Source: Acidobacteriota bacterium (lineage in GTDB: Bacteria > Acidobacteriota > Thermoanaerobaculia > Multivoradales > JAHEKO01). Taken from it: 50,507 nt of DNA. The stretch spans positions 1-50,507 of the forward strand of contig JAJCXP010000228.1 of the NCBI GenBank assembly GCA_029263375.1, written 5' to 3'. Below are positions 25,757-33,486 of the stretch, one piece after another. The notes under the pieces were generated by a model, which saw only the letters and a program-made list of their open reading frames with translations, ran no database searches and was not told the DNA's origin. Within the stretch, counting starts at the first letter, position 1, and every line of letters begins with the position of its first letter. The position numbers and the translations under genes are program-made.

Positions 25757-25832
25757 GGGGCAGTAGCTCAGCTGGGAGAGCACCACGTTCGCAACGTGGG
25801 GGTCGAGGGTTCAAATCCCTTCTGCTCCACCA
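25757..25832 (+). tRNA. tRNA-Ala(CGC)
   Basis: The 76-base cloverleaf is complete. The acceptor stem GGGGCAG pairs with CTGCTCC (one G-U). The D-stem GCTC/GAGC, the anticodon stem CCACG/CGTGG with loop TTCGCAA (anticodon CGC at 25790-25792), a 5-base variable loop and the T-arm GAGGG-TTCAAAT-CCCTT follow. Discriminator A and an encoded CCA end it. It reads the alanine codon GCG, which is common in this high-GC DNA. Confidence 0.97.
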
Positions 25833-25860
25833 TCCGCTTTTGACTGATATCCCAATACTC

Positions 25861-27204
25861 ATGCAGCTTGTGCTGGCCTTCGCGCTCGGAGCCGGCATCG
25901 CGTGGCTGCTGGCGACCGCCGCCCAGGGCCGTCGCCGCCTCGGAATCACCGAACGCCTGTCCGCCGCCGAGGCGAAGGCGGCGCTCGAGCGCGAGATCCG
26001 CGAGACTCTCGAGAGCGAGCTCGTCGAGACCCAGACCGCCCTGCGCGAGATCGACCGCGAGCTGGCGGTGGCGCGCGAGCGCCAGGAGGCCACGGCAAAG
26101 ACCCTCGAGGAGCAGCGCGGCTTCGTCGAATCGGCGCGCAAGCAGCTCGAAGACGCCTTCGGCTCGCTGGCCGCGACCGCCCTCAAGGGCAACACCGAGC
26201 AGTTCCTCTCGATGGCGGAGCGGTCGATGGCCGCCGTCCGTGAGCGCGCCACCGCCGATCTCGACCAGCGTCGTCAGGCGATCGAGTCTCTGATGGCGCC
26301 GTTCCGCGAGCGCCTCGACAAGATCGACGCCAAGAGCACCGAGATCGAGAAGGCGCGCGTCGACGCCTACTCGCGGATCGATCGCCAGGTGCAGCTGCTC
26401 GCCCACGCCACCAGCGCCCTCGACGAGAAGGCGACCTCCCTGGCCACCGCTCTGAAGGGCTCCGAAGTCCGCGGTCGCTGGGGCGAGCTCGCCCTGCGCA
26501 ACATCGCCGAGCTGGCCGGCATGACCGCCCACTGCGACTTCGAGGAGCAGGTGGTGCTCGAAGAGGGCGGGCGGCCCGACATGATCGTCAACCTTCCCGG
26601 CCGGCGCAAGATCGTCGTCGACGCCAAAGTGCCCCACACCGCCTACCTGGAATCGATCGAGGCGACCACGCCCGAGAAGCGCGACCGGGCCCTGGCCCGG
26701 CACGTCCGCGACCTGCGCACCCACGTCCGAGCGCTGGCGGCACGCGACTACGCGGTCTCCCTGGGAGCCGAGATCGACCTGGTGGTCATGTTCCTGCCCG
26801 CCGACTCCTTTCTGGCCGCAGCGTTCGCCAAGGAGCCCGACCTACAGGTCGAGGCGCTCCGCTCCAAGGTGCTGATCGCCACCCCGACCACCCTGATCGC
26901 CCTGCTCCGAACAGTCGCGATCTACTGGCAGCAGCACGCCATCGCCGACAGCGCCCGCGAGATCGCGAGCACCGCCCGCGAGCTCTACGACCGCGCCGCC
27001 AAGTTCGGCGAGGATCTCTCCGCCACCGGCCGCGGCCTGAAGACCGCCCTCGACGCCTACAACCGCGCCGTCGGCTCCTTCAACCACCGCCTGATGCCCA
27101 TGGGCCGCCGCCTCGAAGGCCTGAAAGTCAGCGAACAGAGTCGCCGCGCGATCGAAGAGCCGGAACTGATCGAAGAACGCCCGAGAGAACCCGTCGGCTC
27201 CTAG
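25861..27204 (+). CDS. rmuC: RmuC-family DNA recombination protein
   Basis: The 447-residue protein starts with a membrane helix (about 1-17), continues as a long coiled coil (about 30-185, rich in Glu, Arg, Ala and Leu), and ends in the RmuC domain. Diagnostic blocks are VRGRWGELALRNIAELAGM, GGRPDMIVNLPGRRKIVVDAKVP, AEIDLVVMFLPADSFLAAAF and VLIATPTTLIALLRTVAIYWQQ. RmuC is a membrane-attached nuclease-like protein that limits DNA inversions. I choose ATG 25861; a TTG at 25840, only 8 bases after the tRNA, is the alternative. Neither has an obvious Shine-Dalgarno site. Confidence 0.9.
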   Translation: MQLVLAFALGAGIAWLLATAAQGRRRLGITERLSAAEAKAALEREIRETLESELVETQTALREIDRELAVARERQEATAKTLEEQRGFVESARKQLEDAFGSLAATALKGNTEQFLSMAERSMAAVRERATADLDQRRQAIESLMAPFRERLDKIDAKSTEIEKARVDAYSRIDRQVQLLAHATSALDEKATSLATALKGSEVRGRWGELALRNIAELAGMTAHCDFEEQVVLEEGGRPDMIVNLPGRRKIVVDAKVPHTAYLESIEATTPEKRDRALARHVRDLRTHVRALAARDYAVSLGAEIDLVVMFLPADSFLAAAFAKEPDLQVEALRSKVLIATPTTLIALLRTVAIYWQQHAIADSAREIASTARELYDRAAKFGEDLSATGRGLKTALDAYNRAVGSFNHRLMPMGRRLEGLKVSEQSRRAIEEPELIEERPREPVGS

Positions 27205-27261
27205 TCCACTCCCCCCTCCCCACAGGGTCGTGCCGATCCCCCTTCCCGTCTACCGACGGAG

Positions 27262-27380
27262 GCGTGGGGTGGCTGTAGCTGGGAGAGGTAGTCGATCCGG
27301 AGGGAGCTTCCGCTGCACGAAGGTGCGAGGACAAGCTCCAGCCGGAGCGACTACCTCTCCCAGCTACGGCCACCCCACGC
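27262..27380. repeat. 119-bp imperfect palindrome (REP/MITE-like hairpin)
   Basis: Two 48-base arms, 27262-27309 and 27333-27380, are inverted copies matching at 44 of 48 positions. The first 12 bases are perfect and the four mismatches fall at arm positions 13, 34, 40 and 41. The 23-base centre contains its own small hairpin, GCAC and GTGC around GAAG. A sequence this long and symmetrical lies between two convergent genes (rmuC and pcm), where it could end transcription in both directions. It resembles REPIN or MITE-type extragenic palindromes. No transposase is present in the window and no terminal target duplication was identified. Confidence 0.85.
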
Positions 27381-27401
27381 CGGCCCACACCGCAAGCCTG
27401 C

Positions 27402-28118
27402 CTAGTCTTTGTTCTTGATCATCGGCACAAACCGAACCCCACCCGCGAACTCCGTCCTGAACCCCCCCTCCGTCCGCGTGATCACCTGGAGGTCCTGAAA
27501 GTACCTGCCGACCGGCACCACCATCTTGCCCCCGACCTTGAGCTGCTCCACCAGCGCCCGCGGCACTTCCGGCGGCGCCGCGGTCACCAGGATCGCGTCG
27601 AACGGCGCCGCCTCGCTCCAGCCGGCGTAGCCGTCGCCGATCCGGTAGTGGATGTTGTCGTAGCCGAGCTCCTCGAGCGTGCGCCGGGCCCGCCTGCCGA
27701 GCTCGGCCCGGATCTCGATCGTGTAGACCTCTTTGGCCAGCCGCGACAGCACCGCCGCCTGGTAGCCCGAGCCGGTACCGATTTCGAGCACCCGCTCGTC
27801 GCCCATCAGCCCTAGCAGCTCGGTCATCAGGGCGACGATGTAGGGCTGCGAGATCGTCTGGCCGTCGCCGATCGGCTGCGGGCCGTCGCTGTAGGCCTCC
27901 TCGCGTAGCCCCTCGGGCATGAACAGGTGGCGTGGTACCTGCTTCATCGCGTCGACCACGCTCGGCCGTTTGACGCCGCGGCGCTGGATCTGCTCTTCGA
28001 CCATCTGCAGCCTCTGCTGCAGATAGGGGTCGGTTTGCGCGGGCAGGTCGGGGGGCAAGGCCGCCGCCAACGATAGCAGGCAGCCGAGCGCCAACCCGGT
28101 CCGCCCGATGCGAGTCAT
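27402..28118 (-). CDS. pcm: protein-L-isoaspartate O-methyltransferase with signal peptide
   Basis: The 238-residue protein is a PCMT that methylates isoaspartyl residues in damaged proteins using SAM. Signatures are VPRHLFMPEGLREEAYSDGPQPIGDGQTIS, the SAM loop VLEIGTGSGYQAAVL, YTIEI, and FDAILVTAAPPEVP. Unlike cytoplasmic PCMT, it starts with a signal peptide (MTRIGRTGLALGCLLSLAAALPP, cut near LPAQ at about 28), which predicts export. Its ATG overlaps the upstream amidohydrolase stop by 4 bases. A source of SAM in the periplasm is not known, so the localisation is puzzling. The alternative of a membrane-anchored cytoplasmic enzyme is less likely from charge distribution. Confidence 0.88.
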   Translation of the reverse strand: MTRIGRTGLALGCLLSLAAALPPDLPAQTDPYLQQRLQMVEEQIQRRGVKRPSVVDAMKQVPRHLFMPEGLREEAYSDGPQPIGDGQTISQPYIVALMTELLGLMGDERVLEIGTGSGYQAAVLSRLAKEVYTIEIRAELGRRARRTLEELGYDNIHYRIGDGYAGWSEAAPFDAILVTAAPPEVPRALVEQLKVGGKMVVPVGRYFQDLQVITRTEGGFRTEFAGGVRFVPMIKNKD

Positions 28119-29782
28119 CGATCGCTCCCACGCTCGAAAACGATCTCGCCATCAACCACGGTCATGTCGACCTCGACGCCGGGGATGTCGGCCACCGGCA
28201 CGCCGACGATGTCGCTGGCGAACACCACCAGGTCGGCGCGCTTGCCAACCTCGAGCGAACCGATCTCGTCTTCGAGGAAGAGCGAGTGCGCCGCATCGAG
28301 CGTGAACCCGCGCAGCGCTTCCTCCCGGGTGAGCAGCTCGGCCGGATACCAGCCGTCCGCCGGCTCGCCCTCGAGGTCGCTGCGGGTGACCGCGCTGTAG
28401 AGTCCGAGACGGGGATCGGCCGATTCGACCGGGAAGTCACTGCCCAGGGCAAGACGGCCGCCGGCGTCCAGCACCCGGCGCCACGCGTAACCACCGAGGA
28501 TCCGGTGGCCGCCGACCCGATCCTCGGCCCACGGCATGTCCGAGGTCGCGTGGGTCGGCTGCATCGACGCGATCACGCCCAGGCGGGCCATGCGCTCGAT
28601 GTCGTTCAGGCGCATGATCTGCGCGTGCTCGATTCGGAAGCGCGCTTCCGGGCGCGGCTCTTCGAAGCAGCGCTCGAAGGCGTCGAGGGTCACCAGATTG
28701 CCGCGATCACCGATCGCGTGCGTCGCCACCTGGAAGCCGCTCTCCAGCGCCCGTTCGCAGATCTCCGCCATCTCGTCGCCGCCGGTGATCAGCAGGCCGA
28801 TGTTGCCGGGATCGTCCGCATAGGGCTCGACCAGTGCGGCGCCTCGGCTACCGAGGGCACCGTCCGAGTAGAGCTTGACGCCGCGCACCTGGAGCCGGGC
28901 TTCGGCGTCGATCTCGGGGCCACGGTCAAACCAGTGGTCGAGCAAAGCGGCATCGTCGCCACTCAGAAAGAGCGCGGCCCGGATCGGCAGCTCGCCGCGC
29001 TGTCGTAGGCCCCGGTAGGCCCGGAACATCTCCTGGCTGATCCCCATCTCGGTGACGGTGGTCAGTCCCCGTTCGAGACAGTGGCGCGCGCCGGCCACGA
29101 TCTGGCGCTCGTGCTCCTCGCGCTCCGCCGCCGGAATGCCGCTGCCGACGCTCATCGCCATGTCCACCAGGACGCCGGTCGGCTCGCCGGCACCGTCACG
29201 CTCGAAGCGTCCGCCGATCGGATCGACGCTAGCCGAGGACACTCCCAGGAGGTCCATCGCCCGCGCGTTCAGGAGAGCGGCGTGGCCGTCGACCCGATTC
29301 ACCCAGACCGGGTGGTCCGGCACTGCGTCGCTGAGAGCCCCATGGTGAGGGAAGGCCTTCTCCTGCCAGTCATTCTGGTCCCAACCGCGGCCCTGGATCC
29401 ACTCACCGACCGGCGTCGCGTCGGCGCGCTCACGAATCCGCTCGATGACCTCGGCGTAGGAGGCCGAGCCGACCAGGTCGACCCGCTCGAGAGCGGCACC
29501 CAGGCTCTGGAGATGCGAGTGGGCGTCGATCAGCCCCGGAGTCACGGTACGGCCGTCGAGCTCGACGACCCGAGTGTCGGCGCCGACGTGGGCGCTCAGA
29601 CCGGCATCGTCGCCGAGATAGACGATGCGGCCGTCCCGTACAGCCAGTCCTCCCTCGACGACGCCAGGCGTCGAAACCGGATAGAAGCGACCACCCCGCA
29701 GCACCAGCTCTGCGGTCTCTTGCGCACGGATGGGAACGGCCGTCAGGGCCAGCAGGACAATCGGCAGGGCGACTCTCGTCAT
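28115..29782 (-). CDS. exported YtcJ-like amidohydrolase (amidohydrolase 3 family)
   Basis: The 555-residue protein has a signal peptide (MTRVALPIVLLALTAVPIRAQ, about 1-20). The metallo-hydrolase barrel follows: VTPGLIDAHSHLQSLG, WVNRVDGHAALLN, GVKLYSDGALGSRGAALVEPY, ATHAIGDRGNLVTLD, FRIEHAQIM, and GSDFPVESADP with GFTLDAAHSLF after it. The metal ligands and the amidohydrolase-3 pattern agree with YtcJ-type enzymes, whose natural substrates are mostly unknown. The frame remains open to 29905; I prefer ATG 29782 because the signal peptide fits, with ATG 29797 as alternative. It is followed by pcm with a 4-base overlap. Confidence 0.86.
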   Translation of the reverse strand: MTRVALPIVLLALTAVPIRAQETAELVLRGGRFYPVSTPGVVEGGLAVRDGRIVYLGDDAGLSAHVGADTRVVELDGRTVTPGLIDAHSHLQSLGAALERVDLVGSASYAEVIERIRERADATPVGEWIQGRGWDQNDWQEKAFPHHGALSDAVPDHPVWVNRVDGHAALLNARAMDLLGVSSASVDPIGGRFERDGAGEPTGVLVDMAMSVGSGIPAAEREEHERQIVAGARHCLERGLTTVTEMGISQEMFRAYRGLRQRGELPIRAALFLSGDDAALLDHWFDRGPEIDAEARLQVRGVKLYSDGALGSRGAALVEPYADDPGNIGLLITGGDEMAEICERALESGFQVATHAIGDRGNLVTLDAFERCFEEPRPEARFRIEHAQIMRLNDIERMARLGVIASMQPTHATSDMPWAEDRVGGHRILGGYAWRRVLDAGGRLALGSDFPVESADPRLGLYSAVTRSDLEGEPADGWYPAELLTREEALRGFTLDAAHSLFLEDEIGSLEVGKRADLVVFASDIVGVPVADIPGVEVDMTVVDGEIVFERGSDR

Positions 29783-29977
29783 GATTTCTTTTCTCATTCC
29801 GCCTGCCATTCTGACAAGGCGCAGCTGCAAAAGCCAAGCCATCGACTGGCGGCCGCCGGCGTCGGCGAATCGTCGAGAGAGCCGTCCTAGAATCAGTCCG
29901 GACAACAGCTAGGATACGGCCAGTCGGGTACCGAACGACGATAGCACCCATGAGACCTCCATCCGTGCGGCGGCTCG

Positions 29978-30005
29978 TTGCAAGTCGAGAGCGAATGTCT
30001 ACAAT
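29978..30005 (+). promoter_or_regulatory. sigma-70-type promoter of the NoeA-like gene
   Basis: TTGCAA (29978-29983) and TACAAT (30000-30005) are separated by 16 bases, close to the housekeeping consensus. It lies 66 bases upstream of the NoeA-like start codon in the 289-base gap between divergent genes. Apart from this the gap shows nothing I recognise. Confidence 0.5.
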
Positions 30006-30071
30006 CCTCGAACCACAGTCTCTTCCGCCCGGCGCCGGCTGGGGCGATGCCTGCGACCCGTCCGGCCGGCG

Positions 30072-31514
30072 ATGAATACGCCCGCGCCCCCCGGAGCTGA
30101 GATTTCTCCGAACCGACATCCCGCCTCGTTTCGCGACCCCAGCGGGTTCCTCTACCGCCGCGACGGTCAGCTCCTGCGGCAGGTCAATCCTCCATACGTC
30201 GATCACTACCGGCAGCTCATGGAAAGCGGCCTCTACGAGCAGCTCACGTCGTCGGGCCTGCTGATCGAGCACACCGAGATGTCGGTTGATCTCGGTTTCG
30301 ATGACGACGCCGCCTACGTGCTCCGCCCCGAGCCGGTGCCACTGATCTCCTATCCCTACGAGTGGTCGTTCAGTGCGCTCCAGGACGCCGCCCTGCTGAC
30401 CCTCGACATACAGCTGCGGGCGCTCGATCACGGCATGGTGCTCAAAGACGCCAGCGCTTTCAACGTGCAGTTCATCGGCTGCCGGCCGGTGTTCATCGAT
30501 ACCCTGTCGTTCGAGCGCTATCAGGAGGGCAGCCCCTGGATCGCCTACGGGCAGTTCTGCCGTCACTTCCTGGCGCCGCTGATGCTGACCGCCAAGCGCG
30601 ATATCGATTTCGGCCGACTCCTGTCGCGCTATCTGGACGGCATCCCGCTCGACGTGGCGTCGAAGCTCCTGCCCTGGAAGACGCGGCTCAGCCCTTCGGC
30701 GTTGATGCACATCCACTGGCATGCGGCGCTGATTCGCAAGCACAGCGACACCTCGAGCGCCGGTTCCGAGCCGCGCAAGTTGAAGGTCTCCCAGGCGAGC
30801 CTCAAGAACCTGGTCGGCGGCCTGGCTGACTACGTCAAGGGCCTGCGCTGGCAGGCGAGCGGCACCGAGTGGGCCGACTACTACGCCAACACCTCGTACT
30901 CCCAGGCGGGCTTGGACGAGAAGAAGGCGTTGGTTTCCGGTTTTCTGGAGCGGGTCCGCCCGCAGACCGTCTGGGACTTCGGCGCCAACACCGGCGAGTT
31001 CAGCCGGCTCTCGAGTCGCGAAGGGGTGGACACGCTCTCTCTCGACATCGATCCCGCGTGCGTGGACCGGAACTACCGGCGCGGCAAGAAGGAGGGCGAC
31101 CAGCGCCTGCTACCCCTGTGCATCGACCTCACGAACCCCACGCCGGCGCTCGGCTGGATGCACGCCGAGCGGGATTCACTGGCCGCCCGTGGACCGTGCG
31201 ACGTCGGTCTGGCATTGGCGCTGGTCCACCATCTGGCGATCTCGAACAACACGCCGCTCGGTTGGATCGCCGAGCTCTTTCACCGCACCTGCCGTCACCT
31301 GATCATCGAATGGGTGCCCAAGGGGGACCCGCAGGTGCAGCGACTGTTGCGAAGCCGCGAGGACATCTTCACGGAGTACCATCTCGACGGCTTCGAAGCG
31401 GCCTTCGCACCCTGTTTCGAGACCGTCGAGCGGCAGGCGGTCGGAGAGGACGGCAGGGTGCTATTCCTGATGCGCGCCCGAGAGCACGCCCCGGGCGCTC
31501 CCGAACCCGACTGA
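30072..31514 (+). CDS. NoeA-like protein: kinase-like N-terminal half fused to SAM methyltransferase
   Basis: The 480-residue protein belongs to the NoeA-like methyltransferase group. The C-terminal half (about 290-440) is a class I SAM methyltransferase: VWDFGANTGEFSRLSS binds SAM, TLSLDIDPACVDRNY is motif II, and LALALVHHLAISNNTPL is a later motif. The N-terminal half has MVLKDASAFNVQFIGCRPVFIDTLSF. In it Asp126-x4-Asn131 and Asp143 have the spacing of the catalytic loop and metal Asp of aminoglycoside-kinase and protein-kinase folds. A kinase-like role for this part is my inference. A small exported protein and a sulfatase-fold membrane enzyme follow on the opposite strand. Confidence 0.82.
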   Translation: MNTPAPPGAEISPNRHPASFRDPSGFLYRRDGQLLRQVNPPYVDHYRQLMESGLYEQLTSSGLLIEHTEMSVDLGFDDDAAYVLRPEPVPLISYPYEWSFSALQDAALLTLDIQLRALDHGMVLKDASAFNVQFIGCRPVFIDTLSFERYQEGSPWIAYGQFCRHFLAPLMLTAKRDIDFGRLLSRYLDGIPLDVASKLLPWKTRLSPSALMHIHWHAALIRKHSDTSSAGSEPRKLKVSQASLKNLVGGLADYVKGLRWQASGTEWADYYANTSYSQAGLDEKKALVSGFLERVRPQTVWDFGANTGEFSRLSSREGVDTLSLDIDPACVDRNYRRGKKEGDQRLLPLCIDLTNPTPALGWMHAERDSLAARGPCDVGLALALVHHLAISNNTPLGWIAELFHRTCRHLIIEWVPKGDPQVQRLLRSREDIFTEYHLDGFEAAFAPCFETVERQAVGEDGRVLFLMRAREHAPGAPEPD

Positions 31515-31515
31515 C

Positions 31516-31535
31516 CCGGACTGGCCCTAGTCGGG
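31516..31535. terminator. hairpin in a 12-base convergent gap
   Basis: CCGGACT (31516-31522) pairs with AGTCGGG (31529-31535) across a 6-base loop, with one mismatch in the stem. It spans the stop region of the methyltransferase and of the small protein on the other strand. No T-run follows, so it is a weak candidate for a bidirectional terminator. Confidence 0.25.
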
Positions 31536-31748
31536 CGACGAGCTCTCTTCGGAGTCCTTGCCCGCGAACAGACCGCGCACGAAGGCCCAGATACGACGGA
31601 AGAAGAGCAGAGCGCCCGCAAGACCGGCCAGGAGCACCTGCAAGATCATGCTGCCGGTCGCTGGATCCAGGTACGCATGCGCCGGTGCGGCGCTCGCGAG
31701 GAACGCGTACAAGACCACTGCGGCGGTCAGGTATCTGATGTTTCTCAT
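31527..31748 (-). CDS. tiny exported single-helix protein with YLDPATGS motif
   Basis: The 73-residue precursor has a signal peptide (MRNIRYLTAAVVLYAFLASA, cut near AHA at about 25). The mature part begins AYLDPATGSMILQVLLAGLAG, a transmembrane helix (about 33-52), and ends with a short basic then acidic tail. The YLDP-x-TGS start recurs, in my recollection, in many small bacterial proteins beside NoeA-like methyltransferases and sulfatase-fold enzymes; I know no function for it. ATG 31748 is chosen because the signal peptide begins there. It lies 86 bases after the sulfatase-fold gene on the same strand. Confidence 0.72.
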   Translation of the reverse strand: MRNIRYLTAAVVLYAFLASAAPAHAYLDPATGSMILQVLLAGLAGALLFFRRIWAFVRGLFAGKDSEESSSPD

Positions 31749-31834
31749 TGGAATTTTCTCGCGGCCGGAGTCCTTTTTGAAGCTAGCACAGGCGCCCAGG
31801 CCGCACAATCGGACCAACGTTCGGGTGGCGGAGC

Positions 31835-33403
31835 CTAGGGTGCTGCGCCGGCGCTCGGGAGCGTCTCGCCTTCGACCTCGACCAGCTCGGAGCCTTCACT
31901 GACGATGCCGCGGTCGGGCAGGAACTCCAGGTCGTGGCCGAAGTAGTGGCTGAGCAGCAGCCGGAACGTGTTGACGTTCGAGATCGACGGGTAGAGGCGC
32001 TCCTGGCCCCCTGCCGGCAGCAGGAAAGCGCTCAGCACCTTCAGCCGCTCGCCCAGGGGCTCGGCGAACAGATTCTCGCCGTGATCGCCCTGGATCACGA
32101 TGATCGGTGTGGTCTCGGACCTGGCGAGGATCTCGTCGATCAGATCGAGTACCAACCGATTCAGGAACAGGAGCTGCTCGAGCATCGCCGCGGAGTCTTC
32201 GCGACCGTCCTTCCACGACCAGCCGGCCGGCTTCTCGAGCACGCCGCCGTCGCGATCGAACATGTAGGGAGCGTGCGGCTTGATGACGTGAAAGAGCGTG
32301 AAGGTCGGCTCCTCCATCTCGGGAATCCTCGCCACCGCCGCGAACGAGGCGAGCGTCCGCTCGGGGGCGTACCAGACGTACGGAACGTCGCGCCCCCGCA
32401 CCAGAGCCTCCTGACTCTCGGGCCTGATCAGGTGTCCCGCGAGCGTCATGCCGATGACCAGGCGGGTGAACTCACGGCGATCGTGCTCGACCTCGGTTCG
32501 CTCTCCGGTGCGGGCATCGAGCCACAGCTCGCCCGAAGGGGCAAAGTCGACCACTACGTCCGCGATCTCGTTGGTCGCCGTCGGATGCTTCCCGGATGAG
32601 ACGTGAACGTAGGTGTAGCCGTGCGCCCTCAAAGTCTCGCCGACCTCGTGGCTCTCGACCATTCGCCGCAGCCGCGTGATCAAACGACCCGGACGGCTCA
32701 GCGCCTGGTCGAGATACGTCATGTTGAAGGTCGCCGCGAGCGACAGGATGGTCTTCGTGTAGTTGCTGCGCGCCCGGTCGGCGACATAGAAACCGCGCTC
32801 GGCCAGGGCATCGATGAACGGCGAGTTGTCAAACCCGTACTCGGCCAACAGACGGTCCTGGCGCTGGTACTCGTCGAGGATGATGTAGTAGAGATCGCGC
32901 TCCGGCCGCTCGTCGCCCGCCGGCGACGCGGCTACCCGGCGGTCCGGATCGTCAGAAGCCGACGCATCACCGAGGTGGGCGCGACCGATCTGGATCAGCG
33001 GCATCGCCAGGAGAACTGCCGCCACGACGTTCAGGCCGCGGTTGAAGCTCGGCGAGGGGCGGGATTTCGCCACCACCACGGCGGCGGTCACCGCGAGCAC
33101 CGCCCAGAGCGTCAGCAGCACACCAGGACCTAGCCCGATCCCGGCGGCGTACTCGTACGCAGGTCCGTAGCCGAAGAACAACGCCACCAGGATCGTCGTC
33201 AGCAGGCCGGCCCGCAGAGCTCCGCCGAGCGCCAGGCGCAGACCGATGAACAGCAACGTGGCCGCCACCAGCGGACCCGGCAGCACCCGGAGCGCCGACG
33301 GCAGCTCCACATAGTCCAGATTCTGGGCGTAGAGAAACACCACCGGATAGGCGGAGATCAGCCAGGGGTGCAGCACCCAGTTACGTTGATCGGCGGGAGT
33401 CAT
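31835..33403 (-). CDS. membrane-anchored sulfatase/phosphotransferase-fold enzyme
   Basis: The 522-residue protein has about five membrane helices in the first 170 residues. An alkaline-phosphatase/sulfatase-fold domain then faces the periplasm. Domain marks are LYYIILDEYQRQD (metal Asp), NYTKTILSLAATFNM where a Thr replaces the sulfatase Cys, FHVIKPHAPY, and PIIVIQGDHGENLF (metal Asp-His). The Thr nucleophile and topology are those of lipoteichoic-acid-synthase and phosphoethanolamine transferases rather than formylglycine sulfatases. I infer a transferase or hydrolase acting on a phospho-substituted glycan or lipid. ATG 33403 follows the signal-anchor pattern; the frame is open upstream. 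Confidence 0.8.
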   Translation of the reverse strand: MTPADQRNWVLHPWLISAYPVVFLYAQNLDYVELPSALRVLPGPLVAATLLFIGLRLALGGALRAGLLTTILVALFFGYGPAYEYAAGIGLGPGVLLTLWAVLAVTAAVVVAKSRPSPSFNRGLNVVAAVLLAMPLIQIGRAHLGDASASDDPDRRVAASPAGDERPERDLYYIILDEYQRQDRLLAEYGFDNSPFIDALAERGFYVADRARSNYTKTILSLAATFNMTYLDQALSRPGRLITRLRRMVESHEVGETLRAHGYTYVHVSSGKHPTATNEIADVVVDFAPSGELWLDARTGERTEVEHDRREFTRLVIGMTLAGHLIRPESQEALVRGRDVPYVWYAPERTLASFAAVARIPEMEEPTFTLFHVIKPHAPYMFDRDGGVLEKPAGWSWKDGREDSAAMLEQLLFLNRLVLDLIDEILARSETTPIIVIQGDHGENLFAEPLGERLKVLSAFLLPAGGQERLYPSISNVNTFRLLLSHYFGHDLEFLPDRGIVSEGSELVEVEGETLPSAGAAP

Positions 33404-33437
33404 GCGACAGGCGAGCGAACGCTCGGAAGGAGCCCGC

Positions 33438-33443
33438 AGTATA
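33438..33443 (-). promoter_or_regulatory. -10 element for the sulfatase-fold gene
   Basis: On the minus strand TATACT lies 34 bases before the start codon at 33403. It matches TATAAT at five of six positions. No good -35 was found in the GC-rich sequence upstream. Confidence 0.35.
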
Positions 33444-33486
33444 GCCCGCGAGCGCCGCGCTGGCCGCCCTCGCACGCCAGTCGCCG

